A stretch of 64,000 nt of DNA from Agarophyton chilense. Lineage: Eukaryota > Rhodophyta > Florideophyceae > Gracilariales > Gracilariaceae. Both the position numbers and the translations under genes were made by a program. The DNA lies in NCBI GenBank assembly GCA_030374765.1, contig JARGXX010000088.1:124001-188000 (forward strand), read 5' to 3'. How positions within the stretch are numbered: position 1 is the first letter of the stretch; the number at the start of each line of letters is the position of its first letter. The notes under the pieces were generated by a model. That model was given only the letters and a program-made list of their open reading frames with translations, did no database searches and was not told the DNA's origin. Of this stretch, positions 9,109 to 20,913 are shown piece after piece.

Positions 9109-10397
9109 TCAAATAGAGTAATGCTTGTGCTTTTCCAAAGTTTTTCCTGTCTTGCTCCAACTTGCGTGCCTCGAAACGGCGCCCGAACCTTGAGAGCTTC
9201 TCAGATCTTCCTCAGATGTCGCCTGAAGACTGACGTTGTTCCCTGTAGCGGGAGCTACTGCGAACAGTCGTGTGAGGAGGCGTGTTGGGAGGCGTTTTGG
9301 TATTATTCGGGTCAATGGTTGCTCCCTCCTGAATGCTGCGCTCCGTGCTGCTGATTTTGCGACAATAGCGGGCGATACAACGACCCGAAATGGTCTGAGG
9401 CTGTTGCCAAGTGTCTTTATCGGGAGAATAGCCAAACCAACGAACGCGATATATTCCATCTTCTCCTATACCGGTGGAGATGATTTGTTCAATAACTTAT
9501 TACTGTTGTTATTCCTCCTCAGGACGGAGAGTGTGGTCCAGAGGGCGAAGACATCGGAGTCTGTCGGGAGAGATGGGTCATCGTCATTGGCGTTGATTTA
9601 TGGGTCCATGTGGACAGTCGGGTCCACGGATATTGCCTAAGGAGCTGTGGCGACCTGAGCCTCGACCTGAGGTCGTGGTGATTCCGTTGGGCCAAGGGGC
9701 TGGGACATTGGTGGTCCGGAGGAATTGCGAGCTCCTCTCATCCGAACAATAGACACGGTGTCCTGTAGGGCATGAACTAATATCGTAATTGTGCGTTGAT
9801 TAGCCTTAAGGACTTTATATGGTCCCGTCGAGCGGGGTAGAACTTTCCACGTAGTATTTTTGAGGTCATCAGTGTCTTTCGGTGGCCGGTTTAGGTAGAC
9901 AAATTCTCTTTTCCCAAAGGTAGGTGGGTTCCAGACGGTTTTGTGAAAATTGACCTTGTAGCGCCGTTGAGCTTTGGTTACTACAGCTCTAATCGATTGG
10001 ATAATTCTGTCAATGCGTCGGCGCGAGTAGCGCTTCGCCTGAGTAGGACTCATCCCGTTGGTTATTTACTGGGGTATAATGGACTCCTGAAGGTCAACAG
10101 CTATCGGTGATGGCGATCTAGTTCGAGTTAAATCAAAACGTGTTGTCCTCGTGGAAGCGTTTACTTGCATGTTGTAGGCATAAACCAGTTATTCCATGTA
10201 TTCGTCCCATCCCAATTGGTGCTCCGATACATATTGTGCCAATCGGTACCGAAGGGTACGGTTAAAGCGTTCGGCTTGACCATTGGTTTGCGGGTGGTAT
10301 GCCGTGGTGGTCAGTTGTTTGATACCTCAGGTAGCATAAACATGTGAGAAGATTTTGGATACAAACTGGCTGCCGTTATCCGTGAGGAGGTAGAGTG
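9109..10397 (-). pseudogene. Gypsy-1 pol tail, copy A: integrase C-terminal half and chromodomain
   Basis: On the minus strand, integrase sequence begins abruptly near 10397 (TDNGSQFVSK-like), includes the catalytic Glu region TNGQAERFN, continues through the C-terminal domain (10053-9637, with MSPTQAKRYSRRRIDRI and VYLNRPPKDTDDL) and reaches a chromodomain at about 9490-9365 (YRVRWFGYSPDKDTW). The N-terminal half of integrase and everything upstream are absent, because the sequence is fused at about 10400-10415 to antisense-gene DNA of copy B. Frameshifts and at least one stop are present. Chromodomains of this class bind methylated histone tails and steer integration in chromoviruses. Confidence 0.8.
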
Positions 10398-10414
10398 GCA
10401 TGCCAGTTCGGGGT

Positions 10415-11295
10415 AAACAAACTGCATTAGGACCTATACGAGGACTTCATCTCGGCTCTTGTGAGAGTTTCTCCTGCGTGTCACAACCTTTTGGCGCTCA
10501 TGTGCTTCCGACCGCCGTATGACCACCTGTTTGGTATGACCAAGATGATCTCTTGGAACGAGATGCATTAGCCCGATGGTCGTTGGAGTCAATCCCTGGA
10601 GTTCCTCTTCTGTTGGTACCAGGTAGAGTTTCAAGACATGAGCGCAGACAAACGTCCTCCGTCATATCTATCGCTTCCCCGCGTGGATGAGAACCAATAG
10701 GCCCTATACTGGCGTATCACGTCGCTTCTTTTGGTTCCCACGCCTTCGGTAGTGGCGTACCATTTGTTCGAACTCATGGGCGATGAAAATGACCGAAGGT
10801 CTTTGTTGTCCTGGAAGGTACTCTTCGTTGAGTTCGGAGTGATGTTCTTTATGGCCTCCATGGATACTGCCAAGTACAGATTCCGTTGTAATGTCCGTTC
10901 GGATGATTGGAGGGTATGGCACGACGAACACATACCCGGTCCTCGAGGTCGACTCATCCCGCTTCATGACATCATGATCCGTTTCCTAAGGAACCTGGGC
11001 ATCCAGAATATCGTCCTTGGGACCCAGTTTTCCGTGGAGGAGGCCGAGTCGCTTTTGGATCATGTCCTACAGGTAGAGTGGAGCAAGACTCCCGGGCTCC
11101 TTTGGAATGATCACGATACCGGAGGCTTCCGAGGCTGACAATAGTTCCTCAGGTGAATCTTCGCCGAAGAAGCGTGGTTGGCTCGTTGGTGCCGGTCCTA
11201 TTGGTACAGTAGGACCCCCGAGTGATCCTAGCCCGTGTTTCGCTCCTACAGGTTCTAGTGAGAACGACGGAGTTACTCCTGCGCCACCGCAGTGA
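10415..11295 (+). pseudogene. Gypsy-1 antisense gene, copy B (partial)
   Basis: Starts inside the gene at the equivalent of about 7420 in copy A and ends at the same C-terminus (VTPAPPQ, stop at 11293-11295). The part from MSADKRPPSYLS to FLRNLGIQNIVLG is close to copy A (NVRSDDWRVWHDEH against NVRSNDWRVLHDGH), and a gap of about 740 bp relative to copy A joins KTPGLLWNDHDT to the C-terminal SGESSPKKRG block. The basic NLS-like motif is weakened here (KKRGW). Stops fall at places different from those in copy A, indicating independent decay. Confidence 0.7.
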
Positions 11296-11368
11296 GTCCT
11301 GTTGGTATTCGAAGCGCTTTCGCGAATCTTGAAGTCATGGCGAGGACTGTTAGGCCTCTGCTAGTAAG

Positions 11369-14300
11369 TCACAAAAGTAATATTTTTGATTTCCCAAAGT
11401 TACTCATGTATTGCTTTAACATGGGTGCCTCGGGACGGCGTCTGAACCTTGAGAGCTGCTCAGGTTTTCCTATGGTGTCGCCTGAGAACTGATGTTGTTC
11501 GTTGGTGGGGGAGCTACGGTGAACTGTCGTGTCCGGAGGCGTATCGAGAGGCGTTTTTGGAGGCGCTTTGGTATTATTCGGGCCAATTTTTGCCCAATCC
11601 TGAAGGCTGCGCTCTGTGCTGTCGACTTTGCGCCAGTAGCAGGCGATAAATTTAGCTGGAATGGTTTGAGGCTTTTGCCAAGTGTCTTCCTCAGCAGAAT
11701 AGCCAAATCGACGGACGCGATAGCGCATTATCTTATTTTGTCCTCGACTGGCGGAGATGGTTCGTTAAATAACCTATTCTGTTAGTGTTCCTTCTCCGGA
11801 AGGAGAGTGTGGTTCAAAGGGGCGAATCCATCGGATTCTGTTGGGAGAGATGTGTCATCGTCATTGGCATTGACTAATGGGTCCCTGAAAACAGTCAGGT
11901 CCACGGATATTGCCTTTAAAGATGTGGGGACCTGAGCCTCGACCTGAGGTCGTAGTGATTCCGTTGGGCCATGCGGCTGGGACTTTGGTGTTCCACAGGG
12001 ACTTGGAGCCCGTGTCATCCGATCAATAGACGCGGTGTCCTGGAGGCCGTCATTTAGTATCGTAATTGCGTGTTGACTGGCCTTAAGGACTTTATATGAT
12101 CCCGTCGAGCGGGGTTGGAGTTTTCGCGTACTGTAATAGAGATCATCACTGAGTTTCGGTACCCGGTCCAGGTAAACCGATTCTCCTTTCCCAAAGGTAC
12201 GTGTGTTCCAGACGGGGTTTTCGAAATTGATCTTGTAGTGCCTTTGGGCTTTGGTCAGTACATCTCTAGACGATTGGATAATGCTGTTGATGCGTCTGCG
12301 CAAATAGCGCTTCGCCTGTGTTGGAGTCATTTCTTCGGATATGTCCTGGTGTATGAACGACTCCTGAAGGTTAACAGCTATCGGTAGTGGCGATCTCGTT
12401 AGCGTTAAATCAAAAGGTGTTGTCCCCGTGGAAGCTTGTACTTGCCTGTTGTAAGCATAAACAAGTGGCTCAACACTAATCGTCCCAGTCCAATTGGTGC
12501 TCTGATACATAGTGTGCCAATCGGTCTAGAGGGGTATGGTTGAAGCGTTCGGCTTTGCCATTGGTTTGCAGGTGGTATGCCGTTGTAGTTACATGCTTCA
12601 TATCTAAGGTAGCACAAAAGCGCGAAAAGAATTTGGATAAAAACTGGCTTCCACTATCCGTAAGGAGGTAGAGTCGCATGACATAGGGATGTACCCAGTA
12701 GTACAAGAATTACATGGCGACATCCGTGGCTGATGTCTTTCCTAGAGGTAGGGCTCGGGTAAGCTTAATAAACTTATCGGTTAGAACCAAGACAAACCGT
12801 TTTCTGTGGGTCGACTTAGGCGAAGGCCCAAGTATATTCATTGCGACAAATTCCATCGGGCCCACGGCGGGGAAGAGTTTCAATTTGGCCTGATGGTCTG
12901 CGCGAGACCCTCGCATTTGTGCGCACGAAGTGCAGTTCCGTGCGGTTTGCCATAGGTCCTGCGCCATTAGTGGCCAGTAGAAGAGCTTCTTTAGGGTCTG
13001 GTACATACGTCGGCCTCCAGGGTGAACAGCCCAGCGAGGGAAATGGCCGAGGTATAAGAATCGCGCCCTCAATGACCTTGGTATTATTCGTTGGAGTGCG
13101 CCATCTAGTGGTGCGCTGCGACAAAATAGTACAAATTGGTCGTAGTTGAATGATCATCCAGGGGTTCCTACCAATTGGGCTGTTTCCTGGAAGTAGTCGT
13201 CTTCGTCTTGCACATGTAGGAGTCCCTCAATAGTTATAAGGAGGAGCTCTTTTTCCTCTGGGGTTATTTCATTAACCTCAGGTGGTGTCGGGCTGGGTGG
13301 TACTATCTCCCAGTCCAATAAGTATACTTCATTCTCTGTTATCTCAGAATCATCTACTTTGACCGTACCCATCAGGTAATCCGTTTCCGTACTATCCTGA
13401 GGTCCATCATCTGCGAAGGGAGTAGGAATGATGTAGTCCAATGGCGTGTCATCGGGTCCTTCGGGAATGATTCGCGAGAGGGCATCTGCTGCCTGGTGAT
13501 TGATGCGTGGCCTATAGTTACATATTACTCATACTCTGGCAGCCTAAGGCGCCAACGAGCGAGGCGACTTGATGCATAGGTCATATTGAGTAACCAGCGG
13601 GGGGAATCAAGGTCTATCATAATGGTGAACCTAGTTTCCTCGAGATATGGTCGTAGTGTTAATACGGACCATACTATGGCGAGATATTCCTTTTCGGTGG
13701 TACTGTATTTTCGCTCCTCGCTGTTGAGCGATCCGCTCCAGTATTCAATAGGTCGATAATCCTTTGGTTAATCTTGTTCCTGTAGCAGTGCACATCCCAC
13801 TTGGACATCAGAAGCGTCTGTGTCCAAGACAATGGGCCTATCGGGTTTTGATAAAGCCAATATGGGTGGGTTTAGCAATTTGTCCTTTAGGGTCTGAAAT
13901 GCTTGATAGTGGTCCTCGATAAGGTATTCAAAGTCTGGATGTGATTCATTGTTGAACATTGCATTGAAAGGGGCCGAGATTTTAGCAAATCTTTGGACGA
14001 AACGTCGGTAGACATTGAACAAGCCGAACAAGGATCATAGTTCCGTGTGGGTTCTGGGAGTTGTAACCTGGCGGGTCGCATCCGTAGTTCGTTCGGCTAC
14101 CTTTAACTTTCCTGCGAGGACGACGTGACCGAGATAGTCCACTGAGGCCTGAGAGAAGGCGCTTTTGCGTAGTTTCAGTGTTACTTCGGCGTCCTGTAGG
14201 ATTGTGAGCACCGTCTTCACGTGGCAAAGATGTTCCTTCACTGTCCATGAGAAGATTATTACGTCATCCAAATAGACCAGGGCGGATTTCCATTTGAATC

Positions 14301-15720
14301 TGGACAGTATGATGTCCATTACCCGTTGGAAGGTTGCTGGCGGATTCTTTAATCCAAAGAGTTTACGAGTAAATCTGAGCAGACCTTCATAAGTGTTGAA
14401 GGTTGTCAGCGCTTTTGCATCCTCAGCAATAGGGATTAGCCAATATCCGGAATTAGCATCCAAGGTGGTGAATACGGCTGCTTCATCTAAGGAATCTAGA
14501 CAGTCATCCATACGGGGTATTGGGTATAAATCCCTCTTGTTTACAGCATTCAGCCTCCTGTTGTAGACACAGAACCTGACGGAGCCATCCTTCTTAGCCG
14601 CGAGGACAAGGGGATTTGCCCATTCGGATTTGCAAAGATGCGCTGGCTCGATGACGTGAGCTTTGCTCATTTTGTTTATCTGGTCGGGGACAATTTCGCT
14701 ACCCTTCAGGCCTGTACGGTATGGGTGCTGAAACTGTGGTATAGAATCATCCTAAAGGTAAATGTGTTGTTTATTGGCTTTGAATTTTCCCAATCTATCT
14801 GGCTACATGGTCCGGTATTCTCTGAGGAGATCAATTATCTGGGGCTTATGGGATTCGATTTCTGCGCCGATAGCGACGGTCCCCTTCCAAGAGTCGACGT
14901 CCTCGTCAGAAGTTGTACTTGAAAAGGAATCCATTTGGGCCTCCTTAATGGCCACAGAGGTACGTAGAGTGATGTCAATCACTGTACCTTTAGGTAACCG
15001 TAGCGGCCTATCTCGAAAGTTTCTTACCGTGACCAAGGAGGGCTTGTTGGGGCGGATTTCCATTACTCCATTGGCCAGTAAGCTGAAGTGCTTCAGAACT
15101 GTTTTCGAGTGGTTCGGTATCGTCACAAGACCTGAGGACTGGGAATGGACCGATACGTTTATCTGGGTCATTGGGGGTATCTTTATGGCCTTTGACAAGC
15201 GAACCTTATTTGAATTCTTGTTTTCGGAAATAATCGCTCGTTTGCGGTTAGCTTCCGGCCCTGGGGCGGAACCAGTTATGGAAATGGAAGGTGACCGATA
15301 GAACGCGACTTTTCTAGGGCCTGGATAAATGGCCTTAATGTATCGATCGATGAAGGATGTCCCTCAGATTGCGTCAGCGCCCAAGTTAGGACATACAAGG
15401 AACCACGTGTGGACTTTGAATCGTCCTATGTGCATGTAAACTGGTACAATCCCTTTAATGTCCATTGGTCTACGTGATGCATCCGTTGTCCGGGGGGTCT
15501 TCCTTGCCTGAACGAAATTTTGCGAACCAAATGGGAGTAGCTCAGAATGGACCAAATTGGGACCAGCGCCTTTGTCCAATACTGCTGTTGCCACCCGGGA
15601 TCTGTTGGAAGATAGTCCCATGGCTACCCGAACTTTACAATTCTCCTTCCTTAGGATACAGACGGGGTCGTTACTGTCTTCCAATTCTGGTCCATTCTGA
15701 GTTCTCCAATGGTTTTGGTT
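11369..15720 (-). pseudogene. pol: Gypsy-1 pol: protease, RT, RNase H, integrase, chromodomain
   Basis: Read from 15720 downward: protease (15684-15364) with LDKGAG in place of LDTGAG, so the active-site Thr is lost; RT (14670-13768) with FCVYNRRLN, LKNPPATFQ and an intact YLDD; RNase H with an intact LDTDAS; integrase zinc region (H..H and CTSC near 12960); catalytic core with VAMNILGP (Asp to Asn), DSGSQF and NGKAERF; C-terminal domain (12510-11782); and chromodomain at about 11750-11650 (MRYRVRRFGYSAEEDTW). Many stops and frameshifts separate these blocks. The order RT, RNase H, IN, chromodomain identifies a chromovirus-type Ty3/Gypsy element. Two catalytic changes plus broken frames mean it is inactive. 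Confidence 0.85.
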
Positions 15721-15979
15721 TGTACTGGGAGGTGAGCAGCTCCTTGGCTCCTGACCGTCCGATTGGTTGAGCCATGGACTTAAAGAGGGAGGATTTGCCT
15801 CGCGTCGACCCTTTAAGCGTTTTCCGATAGGGTTTCCGTTTCTTCCTGAGTATAAGGTTCCTCTTCGGGGTCGTTTGTTACGTTTACAATCGCATGGACC
15901 TGTGGAGCTTCCACTGGTGTATCCGGAGGAGTGGCATAGTGGGAGGTTCCAGGTGTTCCTATGGCTCGTTGCAGTGCCC

Positions 15980-17922
15980 TATTAAATATTCATTCGGACC
16001 TCCTCACCTTGTAATTATCTTCACTTAAGGCTAGGAGATGTTTGCCTGCGTTTTCAGGCAGATACCTCGTGAATTCACAGTGTTGGACCATGAAAAGGCA
16101 GAGGAAGCGGGCTCTTGGTAAGCGAACGAAAAAGTCCTTGTGGGATGGAAAGGGGGAATACTTGGGTGTGGGTGGTCCAGGGATCGCTGTAGTTCTCTTG
16201 GAGGTATATGACGGAGGTCCGGACGGAGGGAACCTGAAATTATTCCCAAGATATCTCCCGAGTCGACATAATGGAGTGATGAATCCATGTTCGATTGCGT
16301 GGAGCTAACCAAATGGGCTTGGTTTGGTTTGCGTAATGGATTTGGGTGACCTCTGGGTATATCAGCATTGTGCCTTGGAGTCCGGTAATTTTTGCCATAA
16401 CCTTCGGCGTAGGTGACGAGCCGTCGGAAGGAGTGTTGTGGGCTTTCCGTGTGATAATTATGGACATGTGTCCTCATGGCAGGGAGCAATCCCGTGATGA
16501 AATGAAGTTTTAGCTTTCCTTCGGAGAATACGTTTCTACATCAGTAAGCCTTCTTCTATAGGTCGTCTGCAAAAGCCGATTCGGTCGTGTTGGAGCTCTG
16601 CCTAAAGGATATCACTTCCTGGTGGGCATCCACTATAACGTAATCTGTGGCAAAGTTTCCCAAGAGTTAATGAACAACCTGAGAATATGACCTGAGGAGC
16701 CTACGGTCCTGAGCATCCACGAGGTCATTTGTGCCAGACATCTTCGAAACCACTCGGTCACGCGCCTGTTTTGTGAGGAAGAATTGGAAAAGGTACAGAC
16801 CGGCCCCTTCGTGGACTCACGTCTGATCACAGGCTGTACGGGAACCCCTAAGAAACAAGAGAACAGTAATGGGATCGGAACCCCAGAACTTGTCCGTAAC
16901 GGTTTGTTGCATCCGTTCGGAGACCTTTCGGCCAATAGGTAATTCCGGGAGTCTAGAACCTTAAGAAAAATTTCGTTAGTTGTTTTCAGTGGTTTGAGGT
17001 CTCGAACGGCAGCCTCATTCACTCCCCAATCGGTCGTTACTTCTGAGTCGGTCGTTTCGACGGTGTTCGAATCGGAATCACTCGTATTCGAACGGTCTCC
17101 TCTTTTCCTCTTTCGGTTCTTCTTTCTCCTGCTTTCAATTCGCTTCTTCTCAGCCGAATGGGGACCTAAAGGATCGATCTCTTTATCAGATCCGATGCAG
17201 CCCTGAGGTCGCTGTACCTCATATTGACCTTTGGGTCAAGCAATCTGTCTCTCATCTAGACGAGGAGCCTCACTTCTGTTCTTAGATTGTCTTTCCATTG
17301 GATTTTCCTGATGGTGTTCCCGGCGAGGGGCGGGTCATACCGCCACTGTTGGGGGTTCTGTAGGGTGTTGACACGTGGAAGCCGGATGGTTTACTTGTAG
17401 AGTGGTCCCAGAGACCGCATTGCCGGACAGGCTGGTAACTGCTCCTTGAACGGCCTGTAGGATAAAGTATATGAATAACTCAGGTTCCATTACCTTAGGG
17501 ATGATCCGCGTAATGAGATAATCCGTATGGTCAGCGATCGCCGTAGTGAGTCGCATGTCCACAATGGAATCCACATGGGCTGAGCAGAGCTCACGGAGAC
17601 GGGACCACAGAAAGTCGGCAATCCCTGCGCGAATGTTCTCTCTAATTCCTTTGGACTTACGGGGTTCTCCTTGGGGTGTCCCTGGCCTAAACGTGGTCCT
17701 GGTGAGGCGTTCTCAAAAACGCGCTGCAACCGTGGGTTCTCAGCGAATCCTCTCAATGTCGTCCAGGGGATTCAGTACTTCCTGCGGCTGGCTTCTTGTG
17801 CTCCTGCAGTCGCTAAGGGTATCAACCTGTGGTTCAGGCAACATCGTTGGCGTTGCAGTGGCAATTGGGCCTGCCGTAGCAGTCATATGGTTGGGTCGGT
17901 TGGGTGTGTTTTTTGCATCCAT
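15980..17922 (-). pseudogene. gag: Gypsy-1 gag
   Basis: The likely start is the ATG at 17922-17920 (MDAKNTPNRPNH, matching MDAGNTPNRPDH in Gypsy-2), about 105 bases inside the primer binding site. A Lys/Arg-rich block (KRGD.., near 17100) is followed by the capsid-like part (NYLLAERSPNG, 17022-16633, frameshifted) and a C-terminal region (16489-16031). The zinc knuckle is degenerate: around 16085 the residues CLFMVQHC replace the CX2C motif still seen in Gypsy-2. Several frameshifts are present, so no functional Gag is expected. Confidence 0.75.
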
Positions 17923-18026
17923 AATGGCGGTTGCTTCTATACTTTTGGTCCGTTGAGGAATTAAACCAAAGGCTAGAATCCGGATAATTATTCTTTCCAG
18001 TGGTCTACTCAATTACTCCTGGAGGA

Positions 18027-18044
18027 TTCTAAGTCAGGAGACCA
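18027..18044 (-). promoter_or_regulatory. Primer binding site of Gypsy-1
   Basis: TGGTCTCC-T-GACTTAGAA on the element strand, three bases inside the 5' LTR at 18048. It differs from the Gypsy-A and Gypsy-2 sites only at the ninth base. Confidence 0.65.
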
Positions 18045-18047
18045 AAA

Positions 18048-18495
18048 TGTAACGCAATAACTGGTAGGTCAGCGTACTGTTCTCCACCTGAGGTGGCGTG
18101 GTAGAGCGGGTTCTAAAGTTCGTATCCTTGACGGCGGCACTCCCATATTACTTGGTGCAATGGGCTGGCGTTTAATGCGTATTCCTGCAGGTTGAAGCTG
18201 CGGAAAAGATGGCTTGAAGACCGATTGGTGGAACTAATGTACCAAAGGGGTAATTGGGTATCCTATGGGTGCCTACCTGGTTCTAAGGGAGAAGCGTCAC
18301 TCGAGCCATGTAAATATCAATGGCCAGGCGCTAGGATCTCCCTTGCACTGTAAAGCTATTCTACCACACTAAATAAACTAAAAAAAAAATATTGTAAATG
18401 TGTCCAGATGAGGTAGGCCAGTCCACATGGTGTCTGTAAGATACCTCAGGCCCCGGCGGCTTACAGAACTAATCCTTAATCGTTGCTCCTTCACA
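18048..18495 (-). repeat. 5' LTR of Gypsy-1
   Basis: TGTAACGC to CTCCTTCACA, partner of 5987-6442. The tRNA-like segment is at 18097-18127 (GGTAGAGCGGG and AGTTCGTATCC). The terminal dinucleotides TG and CA and the following ATGCA duplication fix both ends. Confidence 0.92.
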
Positions 18496-18500
18496 ATGCA

Positions 18501-19019
18501 CATCAGGTCTGTTGACGTGAACGAAAACGTGACCTCATACTCTGATTGCCGAATTTTCTCATCGCCTTTGTGCGTCACAATTTCGCTTATACCCAGACTG
18601 CTTTTGAGGTAACTTATAAGTGGCCTCTTCCACTCGGCTCATCAAGTCATTCCTCCATTTCAAAAGAGGCTTACTCGGTGTCGTGGTGTCCAATCCGTCC
18701 TTGTCTTCGTGCCCAACCGGTAGAGCCGGAGAGCTACGGGAGAGTATGAGATCCAACAGTGCAGCCTTCGTCGAATTATGTGTTGTAGAAATCTCTGGAA
18801 GGTTCCAAAATGCAACTAAAAACTGCTTTACGTAATAAAAGTATGCAAAAGACTCTAAAAGCTTCTTTAGAACTTTATATAGAAAAGGTAAGAAATATCT
18901 TAAAACAAAATTATATGCGTTTAGAACTATTTAGAAGTGGTTAAAAGTAATATAAAGGAACAGAAGAACAGAGGATGAATCGAAAAAAGACAAACTCAAG
19001 TCACTATTACACAGAACTT
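18501..19019. other. Stretch without recognised gene
   Basis: Right flank of Gypsy-1. Short open frames only; no motif, repeat or RNA gene recognised. The second half is A/T-rich. Confidence 0.5.
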
Positions 19020-20290
19020 CACGTTTGAGTGTACTTTATTTCACCAAAAGGCGCCGTTTTTGGCAAAATGCATCGTGGGATTGGCCTTACCATATTTCAG
19101 TCTCTGTTTCTGCGGTCCTCCGCTGTTTTTTGCTACTCAGCAGCTTCTGCTCATGAAGCTCTCGTCCTTGCTGTTCATCAACGGCTCACCGCGTCTCTTC
19201 TGGAGTTTGAAGAACCATAAAGATGCGAAGAAAATCTTCCTTGAGAGAAAAGCAGACTTACTTCAATCTGGACTGCCATATCTGGGATACGATAGCCCAT
19301 TCATCTACAGCAGAGGATAAATTTGCAAACTCTTTAGTCTATCTGAGTTTAATTCGAATCCTTTGACGCTTTAATGCATGTTAGGTCTGTTCGACATCGG
19401 TTCTAGTTCATATTACAGCCACACCAGCGAGTCTCTTTCATGAAGAAGCTTGAGTTCCTTACCAAAAGATACTAGCCTTTTTCGTTGCACACTTATTATC
19501 TCGAGCAAACTCTCTTTGTTTTACTTGTCAAAAGCAATGTAATCAATGCACAGCTTCAGCGATTGATTCATGCGTCGAAGAGCGGGTTTATATATCCTTG
19601 AAAATGTGGGACAGCTTTAGTCATTCCTATGAGCACCCTTTTTACCAGTACATTCCACTAGGCGTGATTACAGAACATTCCGAGTACGATTTCTTATGTA
19701 AAACAAGCTTTCAGTATCCTGATACGAGATCAATTACGTCGAAGACAGAACTGCCTCCAAAGTCTTTCATCTCGGCCTCCAAGTTGGGTATCGGCCAAAA
19801 AAAATGGCGGCGTTCAATGGATTTTACTCGATTCACTGACTGAAAATGGCTCTTCTTTTCTTTGGTACTACCGAACGTGCGCATTACAACTTTGCTCTAG
19901 GATTGGGAAATATAAAGTTCGTGTTAATCAACTTCCTGGTAAACATGCCCATGTACCTTCTGTGTGGGTTTTCTTAACTACTTACTTTCACCTGCACTGA
20001 TTCGTGCCCATCCATTACTTCTACAAGTAGTGGTTCTAGTTTTGGCTGGAGCGTTGTTTCCCAGCCTTAGTTGAAAAACAGACCTATCTCTCTTGAATAG
20101 GATTTGCATCCGTTTGCATCCACTTTGGGCCATATTATTTACCTTAGCTTCTTCGTTGAGCTTCTGTAAAGCGGCATCCAAGTATTTGGATTCATCGTCT
20201 CCAAGATCAATGTACAAGTTCTCCTTAGCAAGCTCATCATCATCTATTTTTGAAATATGATGGTGATCTAAAGTATTTGTGGACCAAAGG
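19020..20290 (-). pseudogene. Gypsy-B pol remnant, copy 1
   Basis: On the minus strand, 20217-19978 gives an acidic linker (YIDLGDDESKYLDAALQKL, NNMAQSGCK) that matches the linker of the Gypsy-B copy at 30497-30228 (FDLGEDEPADLDRSLRSL, NGMSEEG). Downstream, RT blocks are recognisable in pieces: VIDLVSGYWKLVLHKKSYSE, LKLCIDYIAFDK at the position of the LKAWIDDFNIH catalytic block, and KGFELNSDRLKSL. Many stops and frameshifts occur, and the catalytic pair of Asp residues is degraded. It is older than the copy at 29103-30713. Confidence 0.6.
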
Positions 20291-20913
20291 GACGCGATCT
20301 TTCACGTGCTGAAAGGAGACCGCTACTCTTTCAAGGTACTCATATGTACATCTTAATTTATTCTTAAAACTGCGGCCTTCGACTGTGTTCGGTTATTAAT
20401 ACCCAAAAAGTTTAATGTCTTTATGCCGAGCATCACATGCCCACAAGGGACGGCATCATTCTTCAGGTCAAGTTCCTGATTCGTAGACCTGTCCCGTGCG
20501 GGATGTCTAACTCTACCTCCACAATGTGTTTCTATTACGCAGCAATAGAAGGTGCCTAAGTATTGAGCAGTTTTCTTTTACTAAGTAGGATCTGGGGCAA
20601 CTAGGGATGCAGTGTAGCCGTCTATTCAGATGGATTCCAAGTAGTACAAAGTTGTGTTTATATGCTAAAGCGACAACTTTCATCTACATAATACAGTTTG
20701 ATTACAAATAAATTTCAAACCGGTTCCAATGTAATATCAGTTCTCTCGTGTCAGTTACATGTCTGCCACGACATCAAGACATTCATAATGCCCCAATGTC
20801 AAACAGACTGGGCGCTTCCTGAAAACACAAATTACTCCACATAAATTGTGCGTATCATTTTACAATGTGTCTTTCATGCGCCACGGAAAACATAACAGCA
20901 CAGGTGTCCGAAT
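20291..20913. other. Stretch without recognised gene
   Basis: No coding frame, repeat or RNA gene recognised; it may include the terminal region of the Harbinger-like element that follows, but I could not locate inverted repeats. Confidence 0.4.

Larger units (their letters stand above)
5987..18495 (-). mobile_element. Gypsy-1, chromodomain Ty3/Gypsy element with internal partial duplication
   Basis: Bounded by LTRs at 5987-6442 and 18048-18495 and flanked by a perfect 5-bp target duplication ATGCA (5982-5986 and 18496-18500). On the minus strand the order is LTR, primer binding site, gag, protease, RT, RNase H, integrase, chromodomain. Next comes a partial antisense gene (copy B), then a second integrase tail plus chromodomain, a fuller antisense gene (copy A) and the 3' LTR. 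All frames are broken by stops and frameshifts, and the LTRs differ at roughly one base in eight by eye, so it is an old insertion. The first two bases of the left LTR are degraded (AAGTAACG for TGTAACG). Confidence 0.9.
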
